Below are positions 30,252-42,511 of a stretch of 64,000 bases of DNA, one piece after another. The first letter of the stretch is position 1. Each line of letters opens with the position of its first letter. This DNA is from Xanthomonas sp. DAR 80977. Its GTDB lineage: Bacteria > Pseudomonadota > Gammaproteobacteria > Xanthomonadales > Xanthomonadaceae. The notes under the pieces are model-generated. The model had not been told where the DNA came from. It searched no databases and saw only the letters and a list, made by a program, of their open reading frames with translations. The DNA lies in assembly GCF_041240605.1 (NCBI RefSeq), contig NZ_CP162487.1, forward strand, positions 1,061,001 to 1,125,000, given 5' to 3'. A program made the translations under genes and the position numbers.

Positions 30252-30887
30252 ATGCATTCCGAACCCCTTCCCGTGGCTGCCGCTCCGCGCAAGGCCTCCG
30301 CCGCGGCCGTGGCCGAGAGCGAGCAGGTCACCCACCTGCTCCGCCGCTGGCGCGGCGGCGACGCGCAGGCCGAGGCGCAATTGCTGGAACTGGTCTATGC
30401 CGCGCTGCGCGAGATGGCCGCCGCGCGCATGCTGGCGCGCCATGGCGACGCCTTGCTGCAGCCGACCGCGCTGGTCCACGAGGCCTTGCTGCGCATGCTC
30501 GACGCCGACGTGGAGTACCGCGACCGGGTGCATTTCTTCGCCCTGGCCTCGCTGAAGATGCGCGCGGTGCTGGTCGACTACGCGCGCGCCAGCCTGGCCG
30601 CCAAGCGCGGCGGCGGGGCGATGATGATGACCCTGTCGCACGCCGACCGCGACGGCGCCGCGCCCAGCGAGGAATACCAGGTGCTGTCGCTGCACCAGTC
30701 GCTGCAGCGCTTCGCCGGTGTCGACCCGCGCGCGGCGCATGCGGTGGAGCTGGCCTATTTCGGCGGCATGACCCACGAGGAGATCGCCTGCCTGCTCGAG
30801 GTGTCGGTGCCGACCGTCGAGCGCGACCTGCGCATCGCCCGCGCCTGGCTCAAGCGCGAGCTCAGCGCCGATCCGGGCCGGCCATGA
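30252..30887 (+). CDS. ECF-type sigma-70 factor paired with a Ser/Thr kinase
   Basis: The 211-residue factor has region 2 (residues 25-100; LQPTALVHEALLRMLDAD, FFALASLKMRAVLVDYARA) and region 4 (VELAYFGGMTHEEIACLLEVSVPTVERD). The TALVHEA signature matches the sigma group commonly encoded beside Ser/Thr kinases. I see no DDED-like acidic patch in region 2; in that group a phosphorylated threonine supplies the needed charge. The start MHSEPLPVAA is chosen as the first ATG with plausible sequence. Its TGA overlaps the kinase ATG (ATGA), so the pair is translationally coupled. No anti-sigma gene is nearby. Confidence 0.88.
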   Translation: MHSEPLPVAAAPRKASAAAVAESEQVTHLLRRWRGGDAQAEAQLLELVYAALREMAAARMLARHGDALLQPTALVHEALLRMLDADVEYRDRVHFFALASLKMRAVLVDYARASLAAKRGGGAMMMTLSHADRDGAAPSEEYQVLSLHQSLQRFAGVDPRAAHAVELAYFGGMTHEEIACLLEVSVPTVERDLRIARAWLKRELSADPGRP

Positions 30888-33634
30888 GCGAGGAACGCTG
30901 GCAACAGGTCCGCCAGCTGTTCGAATCGGTCTGCGACCTGCCGCCGGCGCAGTGGCAGCCCACCCTGGAGCGGCTCAGCCACGATCCGGCGCTGGTCCAG
31001 GAGGCGCTGGCCCTGCTGGCCGCGCAGACCGTGCAGCTGCAGCAGCTGGCCGAGCCGTTGCGGGCGCTGGCCGGGCGCATGGCCGCGCCGGAACTGGGCG
31101 TGGGCGACCGGCTCGGCCCGTGGCGGCTGACCCGCTACCTGGCCAGCGGCGGCATGGGCAGCGTGTTCGTCGCCGAGCGCGCGGACGAGCAGTACCGGCA
31201 GCAGGTGGCGGTGAAACTGTTGCGCGGGCTGCCCGATGCGCTGACCGCGCAGCGGCTGGCCGCCGAACGGCAGATCCTGGCCAGCCTGCAGCATCCCAAC
31301 ATCGCGCGCCTGTACGACGGCGGCGCGACCCCGGGCGGGCAGCCGTACCTGGTGATGGAGTACGTCGATGGCGTGGCCCTGGACCACTACCTGCAGGCGC
31401 AGGCGCCGGACCTGCCGGCGCGGCTGCAGCTGTTCCTGCGCATCTGCCGCGCGGTGCAGGCGGCGCACCAGCGCCTGGTGCTGCACTGCGACCTGAAGCC
31501 GGGCAACGTGCTGGTGCGCGCCGACGGCGAGCCGGTGCTGCTGGACTTCGGCATCGCGCGGCTGCAGGACGCGGCCGAGGGCGCCGAGCGCGGCCGCTTC
31601 TGCACGCCGCCCTACGCCAGCCCGGAGCTGCTGGCCGGGCAGCCGGTGGGGGTGGCCGGCGATGTCTACAGCCTGGGCGTGATGCTGGTCGAAGTGCTGG
31701 CCGAGCAGCGCCTGCCGGCGCATGCCGGGGCCGGCGCGGCCTGTCCGCTCCCCAGCGCGCTGGCGCCGAGCGCGGCGCTGCGCCGGCGCCTGCGCGGCGA
31801 CCTCGACGCGATCGCGGCCAAGGCCTGCGCCGCGGATCCGGCGCAGCGCTATGCCAACGTCGCCGACCTCGCCGCCGATCTGCAGCGCCATCTCGGCCAC
31901 CGCCCGGTGCAGGCGCGCCGCGGCGGCCGCCGCTATGCGCTGGCCCGCCTGCTGCGCCGGCGCTGGCGCGAGAGCGCGGTGGCCGCCGCGGTGCTGCTGC
32001 TCAGCGCCGGCTTCATGTGGCGCCTGCTGGAGACCCGCGCGCAGGCGCAGCGCGAGGCGGCGATCGCGCAGCAGGTGAGCCAGTTCATGACCGATGCGTT
32101 CGATGCCGCCGACCCGCGCAGCCGCGGCGCCCAGGGCACCGCGACGATCAGCGCGCAGCAGGTGCTGGACCGTTCCGCCGCGCAGCTCGACCAGGGCCTG
32201 GCGCAATCGCCGGCGGTGCGCGCGCGGCTGCGGGCCACGCTCGGCCGCGCCTATCTGAACCTGGGCCAGGAAGCGCGCGCCGAGGCGATGCTGCGCCAGG
32301 CCGCGCGCGAGCTGCAGAGCGCGCAGGTGGACGAACCGGCGTCGGCCTCGCAGGCGCTCAGCGACCTGGCGGTGCTGCTGTACAACCAGGATCATGGCGA
32401 TGCGGCGCTGGCGGCGGCGACCGAGGCGCTGCGCCTGGCCGAACGCAGCGAAGCGCGCGACCCCCTGGCCAAGGCGACCAATGCGTTGGGCCTGGCCTTG
32501 AGCCGTGTCGGCCGCGCCGACGAGGCGGTGGCGATGCTGCAGCGTTCGCTGGCGCTGCGCATGCAGCCGGGGGTGAAGACCGACGGCGGCCCGTCGACGG
32601 CAATGCACAACCTGGGCCAGGTGTTCAAGGCCAAGGGCGACCAGGCGCAGGCCGAGCAGTGGTACCGGCGCGCGCTGGCGCTGAAGGAACGCGAATTCGG
32701 CGTGCGCAGCGTCGACTACTTGCACAGCGCCGAAGGCCTGGCGAAGGCGCTGGCCGCGCGTGGCGCCTTGCCCGAGGCGAGCGCGCTGATGCAGCGCAAC
32801 CTGGAGCTGGCGCGCGCGCTGTACGGCGCGCAGAGCCCGTTGCTGGCCGATGCGGAAAACGAACTGGCGTCGGTGTACCAGGATGCCGGCGATTTCGCCG
32901 CGGCACGCGCGCACTATCTGCAGGCGCTGGCGATGCTGCCGGCGCTGGGGCTGTCGCAAAGCGTCGACCATGCGCGCTATCTCAACAACCTGGCCACGCT
33001 GGAGGAATCGCGTGGCGACCTGCAGGCCGCCGAAGACCTGTACCGGCAATCCTGGCAGATCCGCCGCCAGCGGCTGGAGGCGGACAATCCGATGACGCTC
33101 AACGCCGAAGGCAACCTTGGCCGCATGCTGATGCGCCAGGGCCGGCTGGGCGAGGCCGAGCCGCTGCTGCGGCATGCCTACGACGGCATGGCGCGGCTGT
33201 ATCCGCTCGACCATCCGCGGCAACTGGTGCAGCGCCTGAGCCAGGTGGAGCTGCGCATGCGCCGCGGCGAACTGGCGCGCGCGCAACGCGAGCTGGACGC
33301 GATCCGGCCCGCGCCGGGCTGGCCATCGACGCAGCTGCAGCGGCGCCGCGACATGCTGGCCGCGGAACTGGCGCAGCGCGCCGGCGACAGCGCCGCCGCG
33401 CTGCGCGGCTGGGAACGGGTGGTGCAGGCGAACCAGGCCGAACTGGGCAGCGCGGCGGTGCCGACGGCGATGGCGCGGGTGTCGCTGGCCGAAGCCCTGC
33501 TCGCCGTGGAGCGGCGCGACGAGGCGCGTGCGCAACTGCAACAGGCGCGGCCGGTGCTGGTCGCGCAACTGGCGCCGCAGGCCGAACTGCTGCGGCGGCT
33601 GGATGCCGGTCAACAGACGCTGGCGCTGCGTTGA
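30884..33634 (+). CDS. Membrane Ser/Thr protein kinase with TPR sensor domain
   Basis: The 916-residue protein begins with a short helical region, then a Hanks-type kinase domain (residues 73-340): glycine loop ASGGMGSVF, Lys111 in VAVKLL, Glu in AAERQILASL, HCDLKPGN with Asp203 and Asn208, and DFG at 221-223. All catalytic residues are present, but Cys replaces the Arg of the usual HRD motif. One membrane helix (SAVAAAVLLLSAGFMW) follows near residue 370, then about 500 periplasmic residues of tetratricopeptide repeats. The likely substrate is the sigma factor encoded immediately upstream with a 4-bp overlap. The TPR part would sense a periplasmic signal. Confidence 0.9.
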   Translation: MSEERWQQVRQLFESVCDLPPAQWQPTLERLSHDPALVQEALALLAAQTVQLQQLAEPLRALAGRMAAPELGVGDRLGPWRLTRYLASGGMGSVFVAERADEQYRQQVAVKLLRGLPDALTAQRLAAERQILASLQHPNIARLYDGGATPGGQPYLVMEYVDGVALDHYLQAQAPDLPARLQLFLRICRAVQAAHQRLVLHCDLKPGNVLVRADGEPVLLDFGIARLQDAAEGAERGRFCTPPYASPELLAGQPVGVAGDVYSLGVMLVEVLAEQRLPAHAGAGAACPLPSALAPSAALRRRLRGDLDAIAAKACAADPAQRYANVADLAADLQRHLGHRPVQARRGGRRYALARLLRRRWRESAVAAAVLLLSAGFMWRLLETRAQAQREAAIAQQVSQFMTDAFDAADPRSRGAQGTATISAQQVLDRSAAQLDQGLAQSPAVRARLRATLGRAYLNLGQEARAEAMLRQAARELQSAQVDEPASASQALSDLAVLLYNQDHGDAALAAATEALRLAERSEARDPLAKATNALGLALSRVGRADEAVAMLQRSLALRMQPGVKTDGGPSTAMHNLGQVFKAKGDQAQAEQWYRRALALKEREFGVRSVDYLHSAEGLAKALAARGALPEASALMQRNLELARALYGAQSPLLADAENELASVYQDAGDFAAARAHYLQALAMLPALGLSQSVDHARYLNNLATLEESRGDLQAAEDLYRQSWQIRRQRLEADNPMTLNAEGNLGRMLMRQGRLGEAEPLLRHAYDGMARLYPLDHPRQLVQRLSQVELRMRRGELARAQRELDAIRPAPGWPSTQLQRRRDMLAAELAQRAGDSAAALRGWERVVQANQAELGSAAVPTAMARVSLAEALLAVERRDEARAQLQQARPVLVAQLAPQAELLRRLDAGQQTLALR

Positions 33635-33778
33635 GCGGGTGCGCAGCGCACGCAGCACCGACACAGGCCTTATCGCAAGCACTCCACAGCGAGTGCACAG
33701 GCCTCGCCGGTGCCGCCGCAGCTGCGCCAGCGGCCGCGCTCGGGTAGGGTGGCGCGGTATCCGATATGGGGAATGCGC

Positions 33779-35494
33779 ATGTCCGTTTCGAAGTTTTCCG
33801 TCGCCTGCCTGGCGCTTGCGCTGGGTCTGCCGTCGCTGGCCGGCGCCGCCGACCGCGTCACCGGCCAGCCGTTCGCCACGCGTTCGGAAGTGATCGCGCC
33901 GCACGCGATGGCCGCCACCTCGCAACCGCTGGCCACGCAGATCGCGCTGGACACGATGAAGGCGGGCGGTTCGGCGGTGGACGCGGCGATCGCCGCCAAC
34001 GCCGCGCTCGGCTTGATGGAGCCGACCGGCAACGGCGTCGGCGGCGACCTGTTCGCGATCGTGTGGGATCCGAAGACGCACAAGCTCTACGGCTACAACG
34101 GCTCGGGCCGTTCGCCCAGATCGCTGACCCTGGCCGAGTTCCAGCGCCGCGGGCTCAAGGACATTCCGCCGACCGGGCCGTTGCCGGTGTCGGTGCCGGG
34201 CGCGGTGGATGGCTGGTTCGCGCTGCATGAGCGCTTCGGGCGCACCACGATGGCGCAGAACCTGGCCCCGGCGATCCGCTACGCGCGCGAGGGCCACCCG
34301 GTGGCCGAGACGATCGCCTACTACTGGGACCGCTCGGTGCCGCGGCTGTCGCAGTACCCCGGCTTCAAGGAGCAGTTCACCATCGACGGCCATGCGCCGC
34401 GCAAGGGCGAACTGTGGAAGAACCCGAACCTGGCCAACACCCTGCAGCAGATCGCCGACGGCGGCCGCGACGCGTTCTACAAGGGGCCGATCGCGCGCAC
34501 CATCGACGCCTATTTCAAGGCCAACGGAGGCTTCCTCAGCTACGACGACCTGGCCAGCCACCACGGCGAATGGGTCGAGCCGGTCAGCACCAATTACCGC
34601 GGCTACGACGTGTGGGAGCTGCCGCCCAACAGCCAGGGCATCGCCGCGCTGCAGATGCTCAACATCCTGGAGGGCTACGACTTCTCGAAGATCCCGTTCG
34701 GCTCGGCCGAGCACATCCATCTGTTCGCCGAGGCCAAGAAACTGGCCTTCGCCGACCGCGCGCGCTTCTATGCCGACCCGGCGTTCCAGCCGGCGCCGCT
34801 GGCCAAGCTGATCTCCAAGGACTACGCCGCGCAGCGCCGCGCGCTGATCTCGATGGACAAGGCGCTGAAGGAAGTGCAGCCGGGCACGCCGAAGCAGTTG
34901 GAGGAAGGCGACACCATCTACCTGACCGTGGCCGATGCCGACGGCATGATGGTGTCGCTGATCCAGTCCAACTACCGCGGCATGGGCAGCGGCATGGCGC
35001 CGCCGGGCCTGGGTTTCATCCTGCAGGACCGCGGCGAGATGTTCGTGCTGAACAAGGACCACCCCAACGGCTACGCGCCGGGCAAGCGTCCGTTCCAGAC
35101 CATCATCCCCGCGTTCGTGACCAAGGACGGCAAGCCGTGGCTGAGCTTCGGCGTGATGGGCGGGGCGATGCAGCCGCAGGGCCACGTGCAGATCGTGATG
35201 AACCTGGTCGATTTCCACATGAACCTGCAGGAGGCCGGCGACGCGCCGCGGATCCAGCACGAAGGCTCCACCGAGCCGACCGGGCAGGCCACGGCGATGC
35301 GCGACGGCGGCGAACTGAACCTGGAGACCGGTTTCTCCTACGATGCGATCCGCGACCTCATGCGCAAGGGCCACCGGGTGATCTTCGCCGACGGGCCCTA
35401 CGGCGGCTACCAGGCGATCGCCCGCGACCCGGCCAGCGGCGTGTACTACGGCGCCTCGGAAAGCCGCAAGGACGGCCAGGCCGCCGGCTACTGA
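33779..35494 (+). CDS. ggt: Gamma-glutamyltransferase (periplasmic)
   Basis: The 571-residue Ntn-hydrolase precursor has a signal peptide (MSVSKFSVACLALALGLPSLAGA). The N-terminal large subunit contains HAMAATSQPLATQIALDTMKAG and GLMEPTGNGVGGDLFAIV. Autoprocessing should occur before Thr in LEEGDTIYLTVADADGMMVS, giving the small subunit with its catalytic Thr; the following residue is Ile rather than the usual Thr. GAMQPQGHVQIVMNLVDF and SEPTGQ-like EPTGQATA complete the family pattern. It hydrolyses or transpeptidates gamma-glutamyl compounds such as glutathione. The ATG at 33779 is preferred because GGGGA lies 6 nt upstream. Confidence 0.93.
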   Translation: MSVSKFSVACLALALGLPSLAGAADRVTGQPFATRSEVIAPHAMAATSQPLATQIALDTMKAGGSAVDAAIAANAALGLMEPTGNGVGGDLFAIVWDPKTHKLYGYNGSGRSPRSLTLAEFQRRGLKDIPPTGPLPVSVPGAVDGWFALHERFGRTTMAQNLAPAIRYAREGHPVAETIAYYWDRSVPRLSQYPGFKEQFTIDGHAPRKGELWKNPNLANTLQQIADGGRDAFYKGPIARTIDAYFKANGGFLSYDDLASHHGEWVEPVSTNYRGYDVWELPPNSQGIAALQMLNILEGYDFSKIPFGSAEHIHLFAEAKKLAFADRARFYADPAFQPAPLAKLISKDYAAQRRALISMDKALKEVQPGTPKQLEEGDTIYLTVADADGMMVSLIQSNYRGMGSGMAPPGLGFILQDRGEMFVLNKDHPNGYAPGKRPFQTIIPAFVTKDGKPWLSFGVMGGAMQPQGHVQIVMNLVDFHMNLQEAGDAPRIQHEGSTEPTGQATAMRDGGELNLETGFSYDAIRDLMRKGHRVIFADGPYGGYQAIARDPASGVYYGASESRKDGQAAGY

Positions 35495-35521
35495 GCCGGC
35501 GCCGCCGCTGCGCGCGCCGGC
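35495..35521. terminator. GC-rich hairpin between convergent ggt and transporter genes
   Basis: Arms gccggcgc (35495-35502) and gcgccggc (35514-35521) pair perfectly across an 11-nt loop in the 40-bp convergent gap. There is no T-run on either side, so its strength as a terminator is uncertain. Confidence 0.4.
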
Positions 35522-35534
35522 GCCGCCCGCGCGC

Positions 35535-37112
35535 TCACTCCTGCGCTGGCGCGCGCTCCGCCGTGCCACGCGCCTGCTGCTGCGCCGCCTGCTCGCGCGC
35601 GATCCACGCCTCGATCATGTGCCGGGCGCGTTGTGCGCGGCGGCGTTCGCGGGTGTGCTCGGCGTCGAGCACGCGGTACAGCGAGACGATCACCAGCACC
35701 ATCAGCAGCGCGAACGGCAGGGCGGCGATGGTGATCATGCCCTGCAGCGCGTCCAGGCCGCCGGCCAGCAACAGCACCGCCGCGATCAGCGCCACCGCCA
35801 CGCCCCATAGCAGCTTGCGCGCCAGCGGCGGATCGCCGGCCTCGTCGGTGGACATGCTGGCCAGTACCAGCACCGCCGAGTCGGCCGAGCTGACGAAGAA
35901 GATCATCAGCAACAGCAAGGCCACGCTCGACAGCAGCAGCGAGCCGGGCAGGCTGTCGAACAGGGTGAACAGCACCGTTTCGTAGCCGTTGCCCAGCGCC
36001 TGCAACATGTCGACGTGGCCGAACAGCTGCGACCATAGCGCGGTACCGCCGAACACCGAGAACCACACGAAGCCGAGCAAGGTGGGGGCCAGCACCACCC
36101 CCACCACGAACTCGCGGATGCTGCGTCCGCGCGAGACGCGGGCGATGAACGCGCCGACGAACGGCGCCCAGGCGATCCACCACGCCCAGTAGAAGATGGT
36201 CCACTCCGCCACCCACTTGCTGCCGGAGAACGGCGACATGCGCAGGCTCATCGTCACCAGCTGGTTGAGATAGGAGCCCAGCGTGGTGGTGAAGGTGTCG
36301 AAGATGAAGCCGGTCGGGCCCAGTACCAGCACCGCGGCCAGCAGCAGCGCGGCCAGCGCCAGGTTGAAGTTGGACAGCCACTTGATGCCGCGTTCCACGC
36401 CGCTGGCGGTGGAGGCCATGTACAGCACGAACGCCACCGCGATGATGGCCATCTGCACCGGAACGCTCGCCTGCACGCCGAACACGCGCTGCAGGCCGGC
36501 GGCGATCTGGATGGTGCCGAAGCCCAGCGTGGTGGCCACGCCGATCGCGGTGGCCACCACCGCGGCGATGTTCACCGCCCGACCGATCCAGCCGCGGTGG
36601 TGGCGGCCGATCACCGGCTGCAGCATGTCGCTGACCAGCCCGCGGCCGTTGCGGTTGTACTGGAACCAGGCCATCGCCAGGCCGATCAGCGCATAGATCG
36701 CCCACGGATGCAGGCCCCAGTGGAAGAACGCGTAGCGCATCGCCGCGCGCGCGGCGTCCATGCTTTCGGGCGGCAGGCCTTCCGGCGGCTTGAGGAAGTG
36801 CGAGACCGGCTCGGCCGCGCCCCAGAACACCAGGCCGATGCCCATGCCGGCGGCGAACAGCATCGACAGCCAGCTGGCGCGCGAGAAGTCCGGCTCGGCG
36901 TCCTCGCCGCCGATGCGCAGATGGCCGAAGCGGCCGAACGCCAGATACAGCATGAAGGCCAGGGTCAGGAACACCACCAGCAGGTACATCCAGCCGGCGC
37001 CGCGGACGACCTGGGCCAGCGCCGCCTGCACCACGTCGTCGAACGGGCCGGGCGCGACGCCCGCGATCAGCACCAGCAAGGCCACCAGCGCGATGGAAAT
37101 ACGGAACACCAT
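35535..37112 (-). CDS. BCCT-family (betaine/carnitine/choline) transporter
   Basis: The 525-residue inner-membrane carrier has about 12 transmembrane segments. The BCCT signature is visible in [20 protein letters not shown], followed by [20 protein letters not shown] and, around TM8, [20 protein letters not shown] with its conserved tryptophans. The C-terminal tail is a charged, Arg/Gln/Ala-rich helix, where osmosensing members carry their regulatory domain. It imports a quaternary-ammonium compound, probably an osmoprotectant, with Na+ or H+; the substrate is not clear. The start [13 protein letters not shown] is chosen because it opens the first membrane helix; the frame continues upstream without conserved sequence. 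Confidence 0.92.
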   Translation of the reverse strand: MVFRISIALVALLVLIAGVAPGPFDDVVQAALAQVVRGAGWMYLLVVFLTLAFMLYLAFGRFGHLRIGGEDAEPDFSRASWLSMLFAAGMGIGLVFWGAAEPVSHFLKPPEGLPPESMDAARAAMRYAFFHWGLHPWAIYALIGLAMAWFQYNRNGRGLVSDMLQPVIGRHHRGWIGRAVNIAAVVATAIGVATTLGFGTIQIAAGLQRVFGVQASVPVQMAIIAVAFVLYMASTASGVERGIKWLSNFNLALAALLLAAVLVLGPTGFIFDTFTTTLGSYLNQLVTMSLRMSPFSGSKWVAEWTIFYWAWWIAWAPFVGAFIARVSRGRSIREFVVGVVLAPTLLGFVWFSVFGGTALWSQLFGHVDMLQALGNGYETVLFTLFDSLPGSLLLSSVALLLLMIFFVSSADSAVLVLASMSTDEAGDPPLARKLLWGVAVALIAAVLLLAGGLDALQGMITIAALPFALLMVLVIVSLYRVLDAEHTRERRRAQRARHMIEAWIAREQAAQQQARGTAERAPAQE

Positions 37113-37585
37113 GGAAGGAGCGTCTCCGATCAGGGAATCGAGAGGGAGCGCGCCGGCCCTGCGGCATGCGCAGGCGAGCGGCACGCAGCGGTTGCCGGTC
37201 TGCACGCGCTGCGGCGGCAGCGCGGGGCAACGCGCGAACGAAGCGGGCGAGGATAGCGAGCGGATCGTCATGGCGCCGTTATGGCGCGTTCCGGTGCTTG
37301 CGGCGTGCACGCCTCGCGATGCGCCAGCGCAGGCGGCCATGCCATTGGCCCGTGCGGCCCGCGCCGCTGCATTGCGAGGCTGCGTCTACGGCAGCGTCCA
37401 CCTTCGCCGCACGTGGCGGTCGCCGCGGACGCGGTGGCCGGCCCCGATGGCATGGATGGCCAGGCGGCCCGCACCTGAATCCGCCAGGCAGCGGGCATGA
37501 CGCCGGTCCCGGTTGCGCGCGTATTCGCTCAGGTTGCACGGTGGCGGCCGATACCATGGCGGAAGGAGTCCTGGAGGGGAAGGCC
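37113..37585. other. 473-bp divergent intergenic region, transporter / chemoreceptor
   Basis: No convincing gene, repeat or RNA was found. Open frames here are Arg/Ala-rich extensions of the flanking genes. The promoters of the transporter gene (minus) and the chemoreceptor gene (plus) must lie in it. Confidence 0.4.
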
Positions 37586-39436
37586 ATGTCGTTGTTCACA
37601 CGCAATCCGGATGCCGACGCCGGACCCGCCGCGGCCTTGCCGGACGCGCCGGTGGCGCTGCTGCGGCTGGATCCGCAGGGCCGGATCCGCGCCGTCAACC
37701 GTGCCGCGCTGGATCTGCTCGGGGTGCAAGCGGAGGCCTTGCTCGGCGAGCCCAGCGAGGCGGTGTGGGGCCTGCCGCTGGCGGCGCTGGCCGGCGTCGA
37801 GGGCAGCTGGCAGGCATCGCCGGACGATCCGGCGCGGCGCGTGCGCTACCAGCGCGATCGCGATGGCGAGGGCTGGCTGCTGTCGCTGCCGCATCCGGAA
37901 ACCGCCGCGCTGCTGCGCGACGTCGCCCTGCTCGGCGCCGGACAGGCGCAGGGCGCCACCAGCCCGGCGCTGCAGGCGCTGGCGCAGCAGCTGCAGGCCG
38001 GCGCGGCGGCGCAGGCGCTGCTGGAACGGGTCGGCGAGCGCCTGACCGGCTGCGACCTGGACCTGGGCCTGAGCACGCCGCTGTCCGCGCAGGAGACCGA
38101 GGCGATGGCCGGGCGGCGCCTGTCGGCCGGGTTCGGCAACCTGGCCGAGGCGATCCGCCAGGCGGTGGCGCTGTCGCTGCAGATCGCCGCCGACGTGCCG
38201 CAGGTGGTCGCCGAGAACGACGAACTGGCGCAGCAATCGCAGGCCCAGATGGACGCGCTGCAGACGGTGGTGGCCACCACCCGGCGGTTGCTGCAGGGCT
38301 TGCAGGCGATGGACCAGGAATTGCGCGCGGTGATCGCGGTGGCGGCCAGCGCCGACGACAGCGCGCGCCAGGGCGTGGAGGCGGCGCGCGCGCTGGGCCA
38401 GGCGATGCGCGAGGTGGAGCGACGCTCGGCGCGCGCCACCGAGGTCATCGAGGTGATCGACGCGGTCGCCTTCCAGACCAACATCCTGTCGATCAACGCC
38501 AGCATCGAGGCGGTGCATGCCGGCGCGGCCGGGCGCGGCTTCGCCGTGGTCGCCAGCGAGATCCGGCGCCTGGCCGAGCGCGCCGCTGCCGCCGCGCGCG
38601 ACGTGCGCGGCATCCTCGGCGAGACCGGCAGCGCCCTGAACGACAGCGCCGCCTCGGCGCAGCGCACCGAGCAGGTGCTCGGCGGCATCGGCCAACTGCT
38701 CGGCCGCGCCAGCGCGGCGATGGAGACCGTGGCCACCCGCGTCGCCGCGCAGGGCGAGGAGATCGGCGGCATCGATCGCGCGGTCGAGCACGCGGTGGGG
38801 CTCAGCCGCAGCAACCTGGAGCATGTCGAGCGGGTGGTGGAACGCAGCGCGGCGCTGGCCGCCGGCAGCGCCACCCTGCACGACTGCGTGGGCCTGTTCC
38901 GCTTGCCGGCCGATCCGATGCAGCAGCCGCGCCACGCGCGCGTCCGCGAACTGGCGACGGCGACCGCGGCCAGGATCGGGCGTGCCTTGGCCGATGCGAT
39001 CGCGCGCGGGCGCATCGGCGAGGATGCGCTGTTCTCCACCGACTACACGCCGATCGCCGGCATCGATCCGCCCAAGTACCGCACCGCCTTCGATGCGCTG
39101 TGCGACGAACTGCTGCCGCCCTTGCAGGAACCGCTGCTGGCCGCGCATCCGTGGATCGTGTTCGCGATCTGCGCCAACCCGGACGGTTACGTGCCGACCC
39201 ACAACCTGCGCTTCAGCCAGCCGCTGAGCGGCGACCGCGCCCGCGACCTGGTCGGCAACCGCACCAAGCGCATGTTCACCGATCGGGTCGGGCGCAGCGT
39301 CGGCCGCCACACCCAGCCCTATCTGTTGCAGGTGTATCGGCGCGATACCGGGCAGATCCTGTTCGACCTGTCGGTGCCGGTGCATGTGCGCGGCCGCCAC
39401 TGGGGCGGGTTGCGCGTGGCCTACGTGCTGGAATGA
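37586..39436 (+). CDS. Soluble methyl-accepting chemotaxis protein with PAS and C-terminal sensor domains
   Basis: The 616-residue receptor has no transmembrane helix. An N-terminal PAS domain ([20 protein letters not shown], about residues 22-100) precedes the methyl-accepting signalling coil, whose hairpin tip is recognisable in [20 protein letters not shown] and [17 protein letters not shown] (about residues 290-345). After the coil comes an unusual C-terminal sensor domain of about 150 residues ([49 protein letters not shown]), a block found in other soluble receptors of this type. It should sense a cytoplasmic signal and control CheA. The ATG at 37586 follows GGAGGGGAAGG; one at 37556 is possible. 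Confidence 0.88.
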   Translation: MSLFTRNPDADAGPAAALPDAPVALLRLDPQGRIRAVNRAALDLLGVQAEALLGEPSEAVWGLPLAALAGVEGSWQASPDDPARRVRYQRDRDGEGWLLSLPHPETAALLRDVALLGAGQAQGATSPALQALAQQLQAGAAAQALLERVGERLTGCDLDLGLSTPLSAQETEAMAGRRLSAGFGNLAEAIRQAVALSLQIAADVPQVVAENDELAQQSQAQMDALQTVVATTRRLLQGLQAMDQELRAVIAVAASADDSARQGVEAARALGQAMREVERRSARATEVIEVIDAVAFQTNILSINASIEAVHAGAAGRGFAVVASEIRRLAERAAAAARDVRGILGETGSALNDSAASAQRTEQVLGGIGQLLGRASAAMETVATRVAAQGEEIGGIDRAVEHAVGLSRSNLEHVERVVERSAALAAGSATLHDCVGLFRLPADPMQQPRHARVRELATATAARIGRALADAIARGRIGEDALFSTDYTPIAGIDPPKYRTAFDALCDELLPPLQEPLLAAHPWIVFAICANPDGYVPTHNLRFSQPLSGDRARDLVGNRTKRMFTDRVGRSVGRHTQPYLLQVYRRDTGQILFDLSVPVHVRGRHWGGLRVAYVLE

Positions 39437-39660
39437 GCGCCGCGGCGAACGCCGCACAAAAAAACGCCACCGGTGTTGAGCCGGCGGCAGGGAGAGAGAG
39501 ACGTCGTTCTTGTGGGACCCAGGCTAGGCGCGGCATGTGGCCGGGGTTTGCCGCAAGGCCGTGCGCGCGTGGCGGCGCTGACAAGAAGCGGCCCCGGTTG
39601 TGCGCCGATTCAGCTGCGCGCGGTTGGCTGCCGCCGCAGAAACGGGTCTAATGGGCGCAG
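39437..39660. other. Intergenic leader region before the TPP riboswitch
   Basis: The 224 bp between the chemoreceptor stop and the riboswitch include an A7 run (39458-39464) and several short GC hairpins. No gene is evident; the thiC promoter should be in the second half. Confidence 0.4.
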
Positions 39661-41744
<2,084 letters not shown>

Positions 41745-41811
41745 CCGGGCCATGCCGCCGCCGTGGCGTGCGCTTGTCTATGATGCGCGCACGCCACTTC
41801 CGGAATCCCGC

Positions 41812-42477
41812 ATGCTCCGCTACGCGCTCGCCCTGCGCCGCCACCCGTCCGCGTTGCTGCTGGGCGTGCAGTTGCTGGGCCTGCTGCTGTATCCGCTGAT
41901 GGAGGACACCGCGGCCGGGCGCGCGCTGTTCGGCGCGTTCGGCATCGTGGTGCTGGGCCTGGCGCTGTGGGTGGTCAACCGCAGCCCGTCGGTGCTGTGG
42001 ATCGCCTGGTGCCTGGCGGTGCCGTCGGTGGTGCTGTCGATCGCCGCGGCGCTGCGCCACAGCCCCGGGCTCGGCGCGTTCGCGCAACTGCTGGAAAGCC
42101 TGCTGTATTTCTATACCGCGGCCAGCCTGATCGCCTACATGCTGCAGGACCACGAGGTCACCCGCGACGAACTGTATGCGGCCGGCGCGACCTTCACCTT
42201 GCTGGCGTGGGCGTTCGCCTTCGCGTTCTCGGTGTGCCAGCAATGGCTGCCCGGCAGCTTCACCGCCGCGCAGATGACGCAATCGCCGCGCACCTGGATG
42301 GAACTGCTGTACCTGAGTTTCAGCGTGCTGTCCGGGGTCGGCCTCAGCGACGTGCTGCCGGTGCTGCCGCTGGCGCGTTCGCTGGTGATGCTCGAGCAGT
42401 TCGCCGGGGTGATGTACATCGCCCTGGTGGTGTCGCGGCTGATTGGGCTCAGCGTCACACGCAAATCCAAAGCCTGA
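41812..42477 (+). CDS. Ion-channel-like integral membrane protein
   Basis: The 221-residue protein has about five or six hydrophobic segments, a layout like voltage-independent two-TM potassium channels preceded by extra helices. Between the last two segments, SPRTWMELLYLSFSVLSGVGLSDVLP resembles a pore helix and selectivity filter, but SGVGLSD replaces the TVGYGD consensus. So it is likely a member of the ion-channel-2 fold with altered or lost K+ selectivity. The start MLRYALALRRHPSALL gives a short basic N-terminus; an upstream ATG at 41752 adds 20 unconvincing residues. It lies 67 bp after thiC. Confidence 0.65.
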   Translation: MLRYALALRRHPSALLLGVQLLGLLLYPLMEDTAAGRALFGAFGIVVLGLALWVVNRSPSVLWIAWCLAVPSVVLSIAAALRHSPGLGAFAQLLESLLYFYTAASLIAYMLQDHEVTRDELYAAGATFTLLAWAFAFAFSVCQQWLPGSFTAAQMTQSPRTWMELLYLSFSVLSGVGLSDVLPVLPLARSLVMLEQFAGVMYIALVVSRLIGLSVTRKSKA

Positions 42478-42493
42478 ACTGCGGCCAAAAAAA

Positions 42494-42511
42494 ACGCGCC
42501 AAGTGGCGCGT
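42494..42511. terminator. Inverted repeat with A8 tract after the channel-like gene
   Basis: acgcgcca (42494-42501) and tggcgcgt (42504-42511) are complementary, preceded by eight A residues. The poly-T would be on the minus strand, but no minus gene ends here; it probably ends the plus transcript as a hairpin. Confidence 0.45.

Noticed and set aside
30755..35569. 1604-codon open frame on the minus strand
   Set aside because: It runs antisense to the kinase and ggt genes, is Arg/Gln/His/Ala-rich without domains and reflects codon-position GC bias.
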